In this document: piece after piece, positions 50,127-57,273 of the stretch
Position numbering within the stretch: position 1 is the first letter of the stretch
Layout: every line of letters begins with the position of its first letter
NCBI RefSeq assembly: GCF_000245335.1
Contig: NZ_JH600277.1
Location: 1-57,273, forward strand
DNA: 57,273 bases
Direction of reading: 5' to 3'
Source: Bacillus mojavensis RO-H-1 = KCTC 3706
Lineage (GTDB): Bacteria > Bacillota > Bacilli > Bacillales > Bacillaceae
The notes under the pieces: model-generated
What the model was told of the DNA's origin: nothing
Seen by the model: the letters and a program-made list of their open reading frames with translations, nothing else
Database searches by the model: none
Position numbers and translations under genes: made by a program

Positions 50127-50281
50127 TATCAGAACGCCATTAAAAATCTATTTATCATGTATATTCCTAATACCTGTATTAATCCACTAGAAAAAGAAGA
50201 GACGGGCAGACGCTCGCCTCCTCACCTGTATAGAATCATTTCAGACAAACACTCAAAGCCTGCCCTTTTTCACTGTCACTG

Positions 50282-51181
50282 TCACAGCCACTTTCTCAAA
50301 AACCGAAGGGCTTCATGTCTCATCATAGCTGTCTCAAAATGCCCTGAAGCGGAGCGCACCATACGGTAACGATCAGAAGCCCCTTTCTCAGCATACAAAG
50401 CTGTTAATTCTTTTTCGATTTTGTTCACACCCTCAACGGGTGTTAACCGATCATGTATGCCGACAAGACTAAGGTGCGGGCGTGGTGCGATCAGGCTTTG
50501 GATATCTGATGCAGAAAAGTGCTTGGCAAGCGCCGGAACGTAATAATAAAAGCCATGCCGGTCAAGGTTCTGTGTTTCAATCAGTACATGATGGTCAACC
50601 TGACTGCATAAATCCACACATGCCTTAATCCGTTCATCAAGCGCCGCTGTCCACCAAGCCATCAAGCCCCCCATAGACATGCCGATCGTTCCGATTCTGT
50701 CAGGCTGAATATCAGGACGGCTCTGCACATAATCAATGGCTCTTATACTGTCGTAAATCATCATGCCCCACATCACCCTGCCTGTGAGAAGCATCTCTTT
50801 AAAAATCTCGCTTTCTGTTTTTCCTCGTCTGTCTCCAAATCCCCAATGGTCGATTGCCAATACCGCATATCCGAGAGAAGTCAGCTCCCGAGCAAACGAG
50901 GGCGCCTTCAAATAATCCGCTCCCTCAAGCAGTTCACTTTTTCCCCGGTCATACTGCCCTCCATGTGAATGCTGAAAGAATATAACCGGGCACCGTCCTT
51001 TTGCCGCTTTCGGCTTCACAAAATATGCAGGCACCTTTTCAAGCCCATTTATATCAAGCAACAGCGTTTCAATCATATATCCCTCTTTTTCCTCAATACG
51101 CAGCGTTTCCGCACCCGTATCCTTCCAATCAGGCAAATCACCAAGCAATCGAAACAGCAGCTCTCTTTTTTCGTTACTCAT
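50282..51181 (-). CDS. ytaP: Alpha/beta hydrolase YtaP
   Basis: A 299-residue cytoplasmic alpha/beta hydrolase. Nucleophile S169 lies in IGMSMGG, with D244 (GIHDRLTP) and H281 (SASGHFET) completing the triad, and HSHGGQYDRG as the likely oxyanion region. It resembles the dienelactone hydrolase/acetyl-xylan-esterase group. The ATG follows GGGAGGGTGATGGG. It is divergent from melR; the 246-base gap between them holds repeated operator-like motifs closest to ytaP, so MelR could control it too. Substrate unknown. Confidence 0.88.
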   Translation of the reverse strand: MSNEKRELLFRLLGDLPDWKDTGAETLRIEEKEGYMIETLLLDINGLEKVPAYFVKPKAAKGRCPVIFFQHSHGGQYDRGKSELLEGADYLKAPSFARELTSLGYAVLAIDHWGFGDRRGKTESEIFKEMLLTGRVMWGMMIYDSIRAIDYVQSRPDIQPDRIGTIGMSMGGLMAWWTAALDERIKACVDLCSQVDHHVLIETQNLDRHGFYYYVPALAKHFSASDIQSLIAPRPHLSLVGIHDRLTPVEGVNKIEKELTALYAEKGASDRYRMVRSASGHFETAMMRHEALRFLRKWL

Positions 51182-51276
51182 CCCATCACCCTCCCTCTTC
51201 GCTTATCTTCAATGTACGAGACAGATTTGTTTTTCCCTTTATTTTTTCACAAAGCATAGAGAAACAAAAAATCGTA

Positions 51277-51298
51277 GTTTACTAAACTTTTACTAAAT
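51277..51298. repeat. Tandem candidate MelR operators
   Basis: Two abutting 11-base motifs, GTTTACTAAAC (51277-51287, a 5-1-5 palindrome) and TTTTACTAAAT (51288-51298), upstream of the melR promoter. Confidence 0.5.
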
Positions 51299-51324
51299 AT
51301 AACGAAATATTCTGAAATTCATTA

Positions 51325-51352
51325 TTGTAACCGCTTACTTTCATATGATAGT
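51325..51352 (+). promoter_or_regulatory. Candidate promoter of the melREDCA operon
   Basis: TTGTAA (51325-51330), a 16-base spacer, GATAGT (51347-51352). The cre site overlaps its -35. Confidence 0.5.
51326..51339 (+). promoter_or_regulatory. cre site (CcpA) at melR
   Basis: TGTAACCGCTTACT matches the cre consensus TGWAANCGNTNWCA at all but the last base and covers the promoter -35, so carbon catabolite repression is expected. Confidence 0.65.
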
Positions 51353-51392
51353 ATCAATTTATCAAAAACGCATGAGTAAAATATGTCTTTCG

Positions 51393-51403
51393 TTTTAGTA
51401 AAT
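51393..51403 (+). promoter_or_regulatory. Third candidate MelR operator
   Basis: TTTTAGTAAAT, the same motif inverted, between the promoter and the melR ribosome-binding site. Its centre is 105 bases from the nearest upstream copy. Confidence 0.45.
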
Positions 51404-51427
51404 CTCATCAAATGAAAGGGAGCAACC

Positions 51428-52486
51428 ATGGTTCGGATAAAAGATATCGCCTTAAAAGCCAACGTTTCAAGTGCTACTGTTTCGAGAATTTTAAATGAAG
51501 ATCATTCGCTTTCTGTTGCGGGTGAAACGAGGCAAAGAGTAATCAGTATCGCTGAAGAGCTAGGCTATCAAACTGTCGCTAAACGCCGAAAAGCCCGCGG
51601 ACAAAAACAGCGCGCCCAGCCGCTTATCGGGGTGCTGAGCTGCTTATCTCCCGATGAAGAACGGCAGGATCCTTATTTTTCTTCTATTCGCAAAGGGATT
51701 GAAAAAGAATGCTTTGAACAGGAAATTTTCATTACAAACTCCATCCATCTCGGTTCCTTCCAGGAGCATATGTTTCGGGAATTAGACGGCATCATTGTGA
51801 TTGGCCGTGTCCATGACGAAGCCGTTCAACATATCAGCGGCCGATTGGAGCATGCCGTGTTTATCAATCATTCTCCAGATCCGCAGATATACGACTCGAT
51901 TGGGATTGATTTTGAAGCCGCCGCACGCCAGGCAATTGACCACCTTTTCGATTTAGGTTACAAACGACTAGGCTATATCGGCGGGCAGGAGAAGGAGCAT
52001 ACACTGAGGGACGGCCAAAGCATTCGCAGAACAATTGAAGACAAACGCCAGACTGCCTTTTTGCAGTCCGCCCATCCTCAGCCTGAACACGTCTTGGTCG
52101 GCGATTACAGCATGCGCGAGGGCTATCGTCTGATGAAAAAAGCCATCACTCAAGGCAATCTGCCGGAAGCCTTTTTTATCGCAAGTGATTCTATGGCTAT
52201 CGGGGCATTAAAAGCACTTCGGGAAGCCGATCTGCATGTGCCGCGGGACACAGCCATTGTCAGCTTTAACGGCATTGAAGAAGCCGAGTTTGCCAGCACA
52301 CCTTTAACCACGGTGAAAGTGTATACAGAGGAAATGGGCCGAACAGGCGTAAAACAGCTTCTCGACCGCTTTAACGGCCGAACAATTCCTCATCAAGTCA
52401 CCCTGCCGACAACACTGATCATCAGGCAAAGCTGCGGATACACAGCTAAGGAAGTGACGCAAGAAAAACGTTCATCAAGATCATAA
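51428..52486 (+). CDS. melR: LacI-family repressor of alpha-galactoside genes
   Basis: A 352-residue LacI/GalR regulator, called msmR in older annotation. The N-terminal helix-turn-helix (IKDIALKANVSSATVSRILN) is at residues 4-23, followed by the hinge and a periplasmic-binding-protein-like effector domain (about 60-340). The ATG follows AAAGGGAG. It heads the operon melR-melE-melD-melC-melA and should repress it in the absence of melibiose or raffinose. Operator candidates lie upstream. Confidence 0.92.
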   Translation: MVRIKDIALKANVSSATVSRILNEDHSLSVAGETRQRVISIAEELGYQTVAKRRKARGQKQRAQPLIGVLSCLSPDEERQDPYFSSIRKGIEKECFEQEIFITNSIHLGSFQEHMFRELDGIIVIGRVHDEAVQHISGRLEHAVFINHSPDPQIYDSIGIDFEAAARQAIDHLFDLGYKRLGYIGGQEKEHTLRDGQSIRRTIEDKRQTAFLQSAHPQPEHVLVGDYSMREGYRLMKKAITQGNLPEAFFIASDSMAIGALKALREADLHVPRDTAIVSFNGIEEAEFASTPLTTVKVYTEEMGRTGVKQLLDRFNGRTIPHQVTLPTTLIIRQSCGYTAKEVTQEKRSSRS

Positions 52487-52496
52487 GGAGGAAAAG

Positions 52497-53774
52497 ATGA
52501 AACACATATTTGTTTTATTTCTCTCTCTTATTCTGCTGATTTTGCCGGGCTGCTCATCTGAAGAAAGCACTGCAGATACGGGCAAAAAGACGTTAACCAT
52601 TTATTCTACGATGTCAACGGACAGTGAAAGAAACACATTCAGAAAACTAGCCGCAGCGTTCGAAAAGGAAAGCGGCATTCGCGTCAGCATTCATTTCCCA
52701 GGCAATGACTATGAAAATATGATGCGTGTCAGAATGGCCGCCAATGATCTGCCTGACCTCTTTGATACTCATGGCTGGGGGAAAATCAGGTACGGGGAGT
52801 ATACAGCCGATCTCCGGGATATGGACTGGACTCAGAAACTTGACCCGAATTTAAACAGCATTCTTAAAAACAAGAGCGGAAAGGTATACGCATATCCGAT
52901 CAATCAGGCAAAGGACGGCCTGGCATACAACCGCAATATATTAGACCGCTTCGGCATCGATCCGCCCGAAACGATGGATGATTTTATAAAAGCATTGAGA
53001 ACGATTAAAGAAAAAAGCAATGGAGAAATCGTTCCTTTCTGGTTCGCCGGATATGACAAAAGCTCTTTCGCCCAATATTATGACCAATTCGCAACACCTC
53101 TTCTCATCACAGACCCTGCCCATAATGAAAAGAAACAGCTCATTGACGGCACCTTCAATTGGAGCAAATTTACTTATCTATCAGATACCCTCAAACAAAT
53201 GCAGAAAGAAAAACTCATCAATATCGATGCCGTAACAGCAAAAAAATCACAGCTCATTGAATTAATGGCTCAAAATAAAATCGCTTTTACCATGCAGGGC
53301 GGCACTCTTGGTCAAGACGTCGCCCAAATTAACCCGAATGTAAAGGTTGGGATTATCCCGACACCAGCTATACACTCCGGTGATGACCCGATATGGATTG
53401 GCGGCGAGCGCTATACACTGGCAGCATGGAAAGACTCGCCTCATTTAAAGGAAGCAAAGCAATTTATCGCCTTTATGGCTCGTCCCGCCCATGCGAAAGA
53501 AATGGCTGAAGCCACCTCGCTTCCTTCAGGGCTGACCAATGTAAAAGCTGACATTTTCTATGCCAAAGACTATCAGCATTATCAGAATATGAAAGTCGAA
53601 CCTTACTTCGACCGATTGTATCTGCCGAACGGGATGTGGGATGTGATGGGAACGGTCGGCCAGGAGCTTGTGGCAGACATTTTGACACCCAACGAGATTT
53701 CTAAAAAGCTGGGAAGAGAATATAAACGACTCCGGGAGCAATCTGAAACACAGGGAGCTGAAAACAATGAGTGA
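52497..53774 (+). CDS. melE: Alpha-galactoside-binding lipoprotein
   Basis: A 425-residue ABC-type sugar-binding lipoprotein (msmE). The signal peptide ends at lipobox ILPGC, C19 lipidated. A family-1 solute-binding fold follows. The ribosome-binding site TAAGGAGGAAAAG precedes the ATG. Delivers melibiose, raffinose or related sugars to the MelD-MelC permease. Ends 8 bases inside melD. Confidence 0.93.
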   Translation: MKHIFVLFLSLILLILPGCSSEESTADTGKKTLTIYSTMSTDSERNTFRKLAAAFEKESGIRVSIHFPGNDYENMMRVRMAANDLPDLFDTHGWGKIRYGEYTADLRDMDWTQKLDPNLNSILKNKSGKVYAYPINQAKDGLAYNRNILDRFGIDPPETMDDFIKALRTIKEKSNGEIVPFWFAGYDKSSFAQYYDQFATPLLITDPAHNEKKQLIDGTFNWSKFTYLSDTLKQMQKEKLINIDAVTAKKSQLIELMAQNKIAFTMQGGTLGQDVAQINPNVKVGIIPTPAIHSGDDPIWIGGERYTLAAWKDSPHLKEAKQFIAFMARPAHAKEMAEATSLPSGLTNVKADIFYAKDYQHYQNMKVEPYFDRLYLPNGMWDVMGTVGQELVADILTPNEISKKLGREYKRLREQSETQGAENNE

Positions 53775-54678
53775 GATCGCCAGAGACGCACATGTGAAAC
53801 AGGTCAAGCCGAATAAACAGTCCTCACTTTGGTGGATGTATATTCCGGCTCTGCTCTCCGTTTTGATCTTCATGATTTATCCGTTTATAAAAGGCGCTTT
53901 TATCACCTTCACAAACTGGAACGGATTTTCTCAGGTTTATCAGTGGGTCGGTTTCGCTCAGTATGAAAGGCTGTTTGCTGATCCGGACACATGGCATATC
54001 TTAAAAAACACGCTGCTATACGGACTCGGCAGCACCTTTTTTCAAAACGTCATTGGGCTCCTGTACGCTCTGCTATTGAATCAAAGCATAAAAATGAAAG
54101 CGATAACAAGAACAATTGTGTATTTGCCGGTTATGATCAGTCCGCTCATTATGGGCTACATTTGGTACTTCTTCTTTTCTTATGACGGAGGCGCGCTTAA
54201 TGACCTGCTTGGCGTTTTCGGCATCAGCCCGATCAACGCGCTTGCCAGTCCGTCTTCGAACCCATGGATCATCGTCATGATTAACACGTACCAATATGTC
54301 GGCATCGCCATGATTGTCTATTTGGCAGGCCTGCAAAGCATTCCGAAAGATTACTACGAAGCAGCGGAAATGGATGGCGCAACACGGGGCCAGCAGTTTT
54401 TCGGCATCACCCTGCCGCTGTTAATGCCCTCGATCACGATCAATATGGTCATCAACATTATCGGAGGCTTAAAGCTGTTTGACGTGATCATTGCGCTCAC
54501 TGCAGGCGGACCCGGAAACGCGTCGCAATCGATGTCAACGTTTATGTATGACCTGTATTTTAAACGGCAGGATGCCGGATATGCTGCGACACAAGGCATA
54601 TTTATGGCATTTGTCATTTTGATCATCAGCTTTTGCGCGCTTGCGTACTTTAAAAGAAAGGAGACGGAAATGTCATGA
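53767..54678 (+). CDS. melD: Alpha-galactoside ABC permease
   Basis: A 303-residue permease (amyD), MalF-like without the large periplasmic loop. It has six membrane helices and the EAA loop [21 protein letters not shown]. It overlaps melE by 8 bases and melC by 4 bases. An ATPase is not encoded nearby; B. subtilis uses the shared MsmX. Confidence 0.93.
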   Translation: MSEIARDAHVKQVKPNKQSSLWWMYIPALLSVLIFMIYPFIKGAFITFTNWNGFSQVYQWVGFAQYERLFADPDTWHILKNTLLYGLGSTFFQNVIGLLYALLLNQSIKMKAITRTIVYLPVMISPLIMGYIWYFFFSYDGGALNDLLGVFGISPINALASPSSNPWIIVMINTYQYVGIAMIVYLAGLQSIPKDYYEAAEMDGATRGQQFFGITLPLLMPSITINMVINIIGGLKLFDVIIALTAGGPGNASQSMSTFMYDLYFKRQDAGYAATQGIFMAFVILIISFCALAYFKRKETEMS

Positions 54679-55505
54679 GAGCCGCCCGCTCAAACAAACT
54701 GCGGTTGATTACCCTTCTCGCTGCCATTGTAGCCTGTGCGCATTTCATTCCTTTTTACATTCTGCTGACCACTTCATTAAAAGCAAAAGGAGACTACAGT
54801 TCCAAATGGCTGTTTCCAGCTGATATTTCCTTCCAAAATTTTTCTGAGGCATGGGAGCGCGCTTCACTTGGCAACTCGTTTATCAACACAATCACCATCA
54901 CAGGCGTTTCGGCATTGTTGTTAATCATATTCGGCTCACTGGCCGCCTACCCTCTTGCCCGGCGGGAAACCAAGCTGAATAAAGCCGTTTTCGCGCTGCT
55001 GATTTCAATTATGATCATCCCTCCGTTAACGTCCATGGTGCCTTTATACAGAATGGTCGTGGACGCCGGTATGGTCAATACACACGCAGTCGCCATTTTG
55101 ATCAATACAGCGGCGTATATGCCGTTAACCGTGTTTTTGTATTCCGGCTTTATCCGTTCTACCATTCCAAAAGAGCTTGAAGAAGCAGCAAGAATGGATG
55201 GAGCGGGAATGCTGAAAATCTTTTTTATGATCGTGTTTCCTTTGCTGAAGCCGATCACTGCCACCATCTGTATTATTTCCTGTGTCTTTATATGGAATGA
55301 CTATCAATTTGCGATTTTCTTTTTACAGGATCAGAAGGTGCAGACACTTACTGTCGCAATGGCCGGGTTTTTCGGAGAAAACGCCAACAATCTGCATTTG
55401 GTCGCCGCAGCTGCCATCATGGCGATGCTGCCGATGGTCATTCTGTTTCTGGCGCTGCAAAAATACTTTATTGCCGGACTGTCATCAGGAGCGGTAAAAG
55501 GATAA
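54675..55505 (+). CDS. melC: Alpha-galactoside ABC permease
   Basis: A 276-residue permease (amyC), MalG-like, with six membrane helices and the EAA loop [21 protein letters not shown]. The start ATG overlaps the melD stop (ATGA), which indicates coupling. It ends 21 bases before melA. Forms the channel with MelD. Confidence 0.93.
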   Translation: MRAARSNKLRLITLLAAIVACAHFIPFYILLTTSLKAKGDYSSKWLFPADISFQNFSEAWERASLGNSFINTITITGVSALLLIIFGSLAAYPLARRETKLNKAVFALLISIMIIPPLTSMVPLYRMVVDAGMVNTHAVAILINTAAYMPLTVFLYSGFIRSTIPKELEEAARMDGAGMLKIFFMIVFPLLKPITATICIISCVFIWNDYQFAIFFLQDQKVQTLTVAMAGFFGENANNLHLVAAAAIMAMLPMVILFLALQKYFIAGLSSGAVKG

Positions 55506-55526
55506 TGAATTAAAGGAGGAACCGAC

Positions 55527-56825
55527 ATGAAAAAAATCACATTTATCGGTGCAGGGAGCACAATTTTCGCAAAAAATGTTTTAGGAGACTGCTTGTTAAC
55601 GGAGGCGTTAAATGGATTTGAATTTGCGCTTTACGACATTGATCCAAAACGCTTGCAGGAATCTCAGCTTATGCTCGAAAATTTGAGAGACCGCTATAAT
55701 CCGAGCGTCGTTATCAACAGCTATGATGACAGAAAGCTGGCTTTGCAGCATGCGGGCTATGTGATTAATGCCATTCAGGTCGGAGGCTATAAACCAAGCA
55801 CAGTCATCGATTTTGAGATTCCTAAACGATACGGATTACGGCAGACAATTGCCGACACGGTGGGCATCGGCGGGATATTCAGATCACTCAGGACTATCCC
55901 TGTGTTATTTGATATCGCAAGAGATATTGAGGAAATGTGCCCCGACGCCTGGTTTTTAAACTATACAAACCCAATGGCCTCCCTGACTGGCGCTATGCTT
56001 CGCTATACGGATGTGAAAACGATCGGGCTGTGCCACAGCGTCCAAGTGTGTACAAGAGATTTATTTAAATCTCTCGGTATGGAGCACGACGGGATTGAAG
56101 AACGAATCGCAGGCATCAATCATATGGCATGGCTGTTGGAAGTGAAAAAGGACGGTGCTGATTTATATCCCGAAATCAAAAAGAGAGCGAGAGAAAAGCA
56201 AAAAACAAAGCATCAAGATATGGTACGGTTTGAATTGATGGATAAGTTCGGTTATTACGTCACGGAATCATCAGAGCACAACGCAGAATACCATCCTTAT
56301 TTTATTAAGCGAAATTATCCTGAATTGATCAACGAGCTTCAGATCCCGCTAGACGAATATCCAAGAAGATGCGTGAAACAGATAGAAGATTGGGAGAAAA
56401 TGAAGGATGACATTGTTAACAATAAAAACCTCACCCATAAACGTTCAAAAGAATATGGCTCAAGAATAATAGAAGCGATGGAAACGAATCAGCCATTCAC
56501 CTTCGGAGGAAACGTGTTAAATACCGGGCTTATCACAAACCTTCCTTCCAAAGCAGTCGTCGAAGTGACATGCGTCGCCGACAGAAAAAAGATAACCCCG
56601 TGCTTTGCAGGAGAACTGCCTGAGCAGCTCGCAGCGTTAAACAGAACGAATATCAACACACAGCTGATGACCATTGAAGCTGCTGTTACACGGAAAAAAG
56701 AAGCTGTCTACCAGGCAGCTATGCTTGACCCGCATACAAGTGCAGAGCTGTCCATCAATGACATTATTTCGATGTGTGATGATTTATTTGAAGCGCACGG
56801 CGATTGGCTTCCAGCATACAAATAA
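55527..56825 (+). CDS. melA: Alpha-galactosidase, GH4
   Basis: A 432-residue cytoplasmic alpha-galactosidase of family GH4, which uses NAD and a divalent metal and works by an oxidation-elimination route. The NAD motif FIGAGSTIFAKN is near the N-terminus, N148 lies in NYTNPMAS, metal ligands C169 and H199 lie in LCHSVQ and GINHM, and the motif TIADTVGIGG is at 107-116. AAAGGAGG precedes the ATG. It hydrolyses imported melibiose or raffinose. Last gene of the operon. Confidence 0.95.
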   Translation: MKKITFIGAGSTIFAKNVLGDCLLTEALNGFEFALYDIDPKRLQESQLMLENLRDRYNPSVVINSYDDRKLALQHAGYVINAIQVGGYKPSTVIDFEIPKRYGLRQTIADTVGIGGIFRSLRTIPVLFDIARDIEEMCPDAWFLNYTNPMASLTGAMLRYTDVKTIGLCHSVQVCTRDLFKSLGMEHDGIEERIAGINHMAWLLEVKKDGADLYPEIKKRAREKQKTKHQDMVRFELMDKFGYYVTESSEHNAEYHPYFIKRNYPELINELQIPLDEYPRRCVKQIEDWEKMKDDIVNNKNLTHKRSKEYGSRIIEAMETNQPFTFGGNVLNTGLITNLPSKAVVEVTCVADRKKITPCFAGELPEQLAALNRTNINTQLMTIEAAVTRKKEAVYQAAMLDPHTSAELSINDIISMCDDLFEAHGDWLPAYK

Positions 56826-56857
56826 AAAAACTAGGGGTGATCTCTCCCCTAGTTTTT
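56826..56857. terminator. Bidirectional terminator between melA and ytwF
   Basis: AAAAACTAGGGG / CCCCTAGTTTTT with an 8-base loop. It overlaps the 3' end of ytwF. Confidence 0.88.
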
Positions 56858-57160
56858 CGGTTTCGTTTCGCCTTCCCAGGCCATCATGCCGCCTTCTACG
56901 TTGACTGTTTTAAAGCCTTGCTCATCCAAATACTTGCAGACATTCATGCTGCGCATTCCTGAGCGGCAGATAAAAGTGTACTCTTTGTCTTTATCGAGAG
57001 TGTCCATTTTTTCAGGAATATCTCCCATGCGAATATGAACCGCTTGCGGGATCATGCCTTCCGCAACCTCTTCATCTTCTCTGACATCAATCAAATACAA
57101 TTCTTCATCCGCCTCGATTTTTTCTTTCAGATCGGCAGTGCTGATTTCATTTATTTTCAA
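56849..57160 (-). CDS. ytwF: Single-domain rhodanese
   Basis: A 103-residue sulfurtransferase-type rhodanese with the active-site loop CRSGMRS, catalytic C65, and the conserved LIDVRE segment. No signal peptide. The start is a TTG at 57160, after AGGAGTG. It could carry persulfide sulfur, but its partner is unknown. In B. subtilis leuS lies next to it, which fits the terminator at the right edge. Confidence 0.92.
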   Translation of the reverse strand: MKINEISTADLKEKIEADEELYLIDVREDEEVAEGMIPQAVHIRMGDIPEKMDTLDKDKEYTFICRSGMRSMNVCKYLDEQGFKTVNVEGGMMAWEGETKPKN

Positions 57161-57193
57161 CCGATAACACTCCTATTCACGATGATGACTTTA

Positions 57194-57202
57194 AGTATAC
57201 CA
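57194..57202 (-). promoter_or_regulatory. Extended -10 promoter of ytwF
   Basis: TGG-TATACT on the minus strand (-10 at 57194-57199), 34 bases before the start; -35 unclear. Confidence 0.55.
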
Positions 57203-57235
57203 AAGTCCGTCAGTCGATTTCTATTAAGAGACTGA

Positions 57236-57273
57236 TGAAAAAAATCCCCTTTTTGACCAAGGGGTATTTTTTT
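57236..57273 (-). terminator. Terminator of the next upstream gene (leuS by synteny)
   Basis: ATCCCCTT / AAGGGGTAT with A/T runs on both sides, cut off by the window end. Confidence 0.65.

Noticed and set aside
50127..50281. Long inverted repeat GGGCAG ... CTGCCC after ytaP
   Set aside because: The 6-bp arms are about 60 bases apart; too weak to call a terminator.

Overview
The window is a chromosomal segment of a Bacillus, almost certainly a member of the B. subtilis species complex. Gene content and order match the well-known stretch that runs from aroA through the bio operon to the melibiose genes and ytwF next to leuS. The proteins differ at many positions from those I remember for B. 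subtilis 168 (AmyX, BioW and the SftA linker most clearly), so a sister species or divergent lineage is likely. I cannot name the species without a search. I see no prophage, insertion sequence, CRISPR array, rRNA or tRNA; the window reads as core genome with two sugar-use islands.

Layout. 0-4 kb (minus): 3' part-truncated aroA, the stress operon ytxGHJ behind a clear SigB promoter, and murC. 4.2-9.1 kb (minus): sftA (DNA translocase) and ytpPQR. 9.3-14 kb: ytoQ (+, SigB-like promoter), ytoP (-), ytzB (+), malS and ytnP (-). 14-22 kb: trmB, ytzH, ytmP, amyX, ytlR, ytlQ, ytlP, ytkP. Four of these eight genes (trmB, amyX, ytlQ, ytkP) are broken by single-base indels in or next to short homopolymers. 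No such break was seen in the other 50 kb. A locally poor assembly is the simplest reading. 22-33 kb: ytjP, pbuO, ythPQ, ytzE, rsuA, murJ/ytgP, ytfP, opuD, cse60.

33-42.7 kb is the rhamnogalacturonan-I island: the operon yteP-yteR-yteS-yteT-yteU, the divergent membrane-bound AraC-type regulator ytdP, and the ytcPQ permease/binding-protein pair, which carries a perfect cre site. 42.9-50 kb is the biotin operon bioWAFDBI-ytbQ, with a BirA operator upstream, overlapping genes, and an intrinsic terminator between bioB and bioI. 50-57 kb holds ytaP and the alpha-galactoside operon melR-melE-melD-melC-melA with its cre site and a repeated candidate operator, followed by ytwF and, at the right edge, the terminator of the next operon.

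Neither sugar importer has its own ATPase gene here. Both are expected to use a shared ATPase encoded elsewhere (MsmX in B. subtilis).

I did not find a new multi-gene system. The points most worth a second look are regulatory: the melR operators spaced 105 bp apart around the promoter, the cre and strong ribosome-binding site that question the ytcP start, the ytmP transcript that should run antisense through ytzH, the competing hairpins after ytzE, and the cluster of frameshifts.
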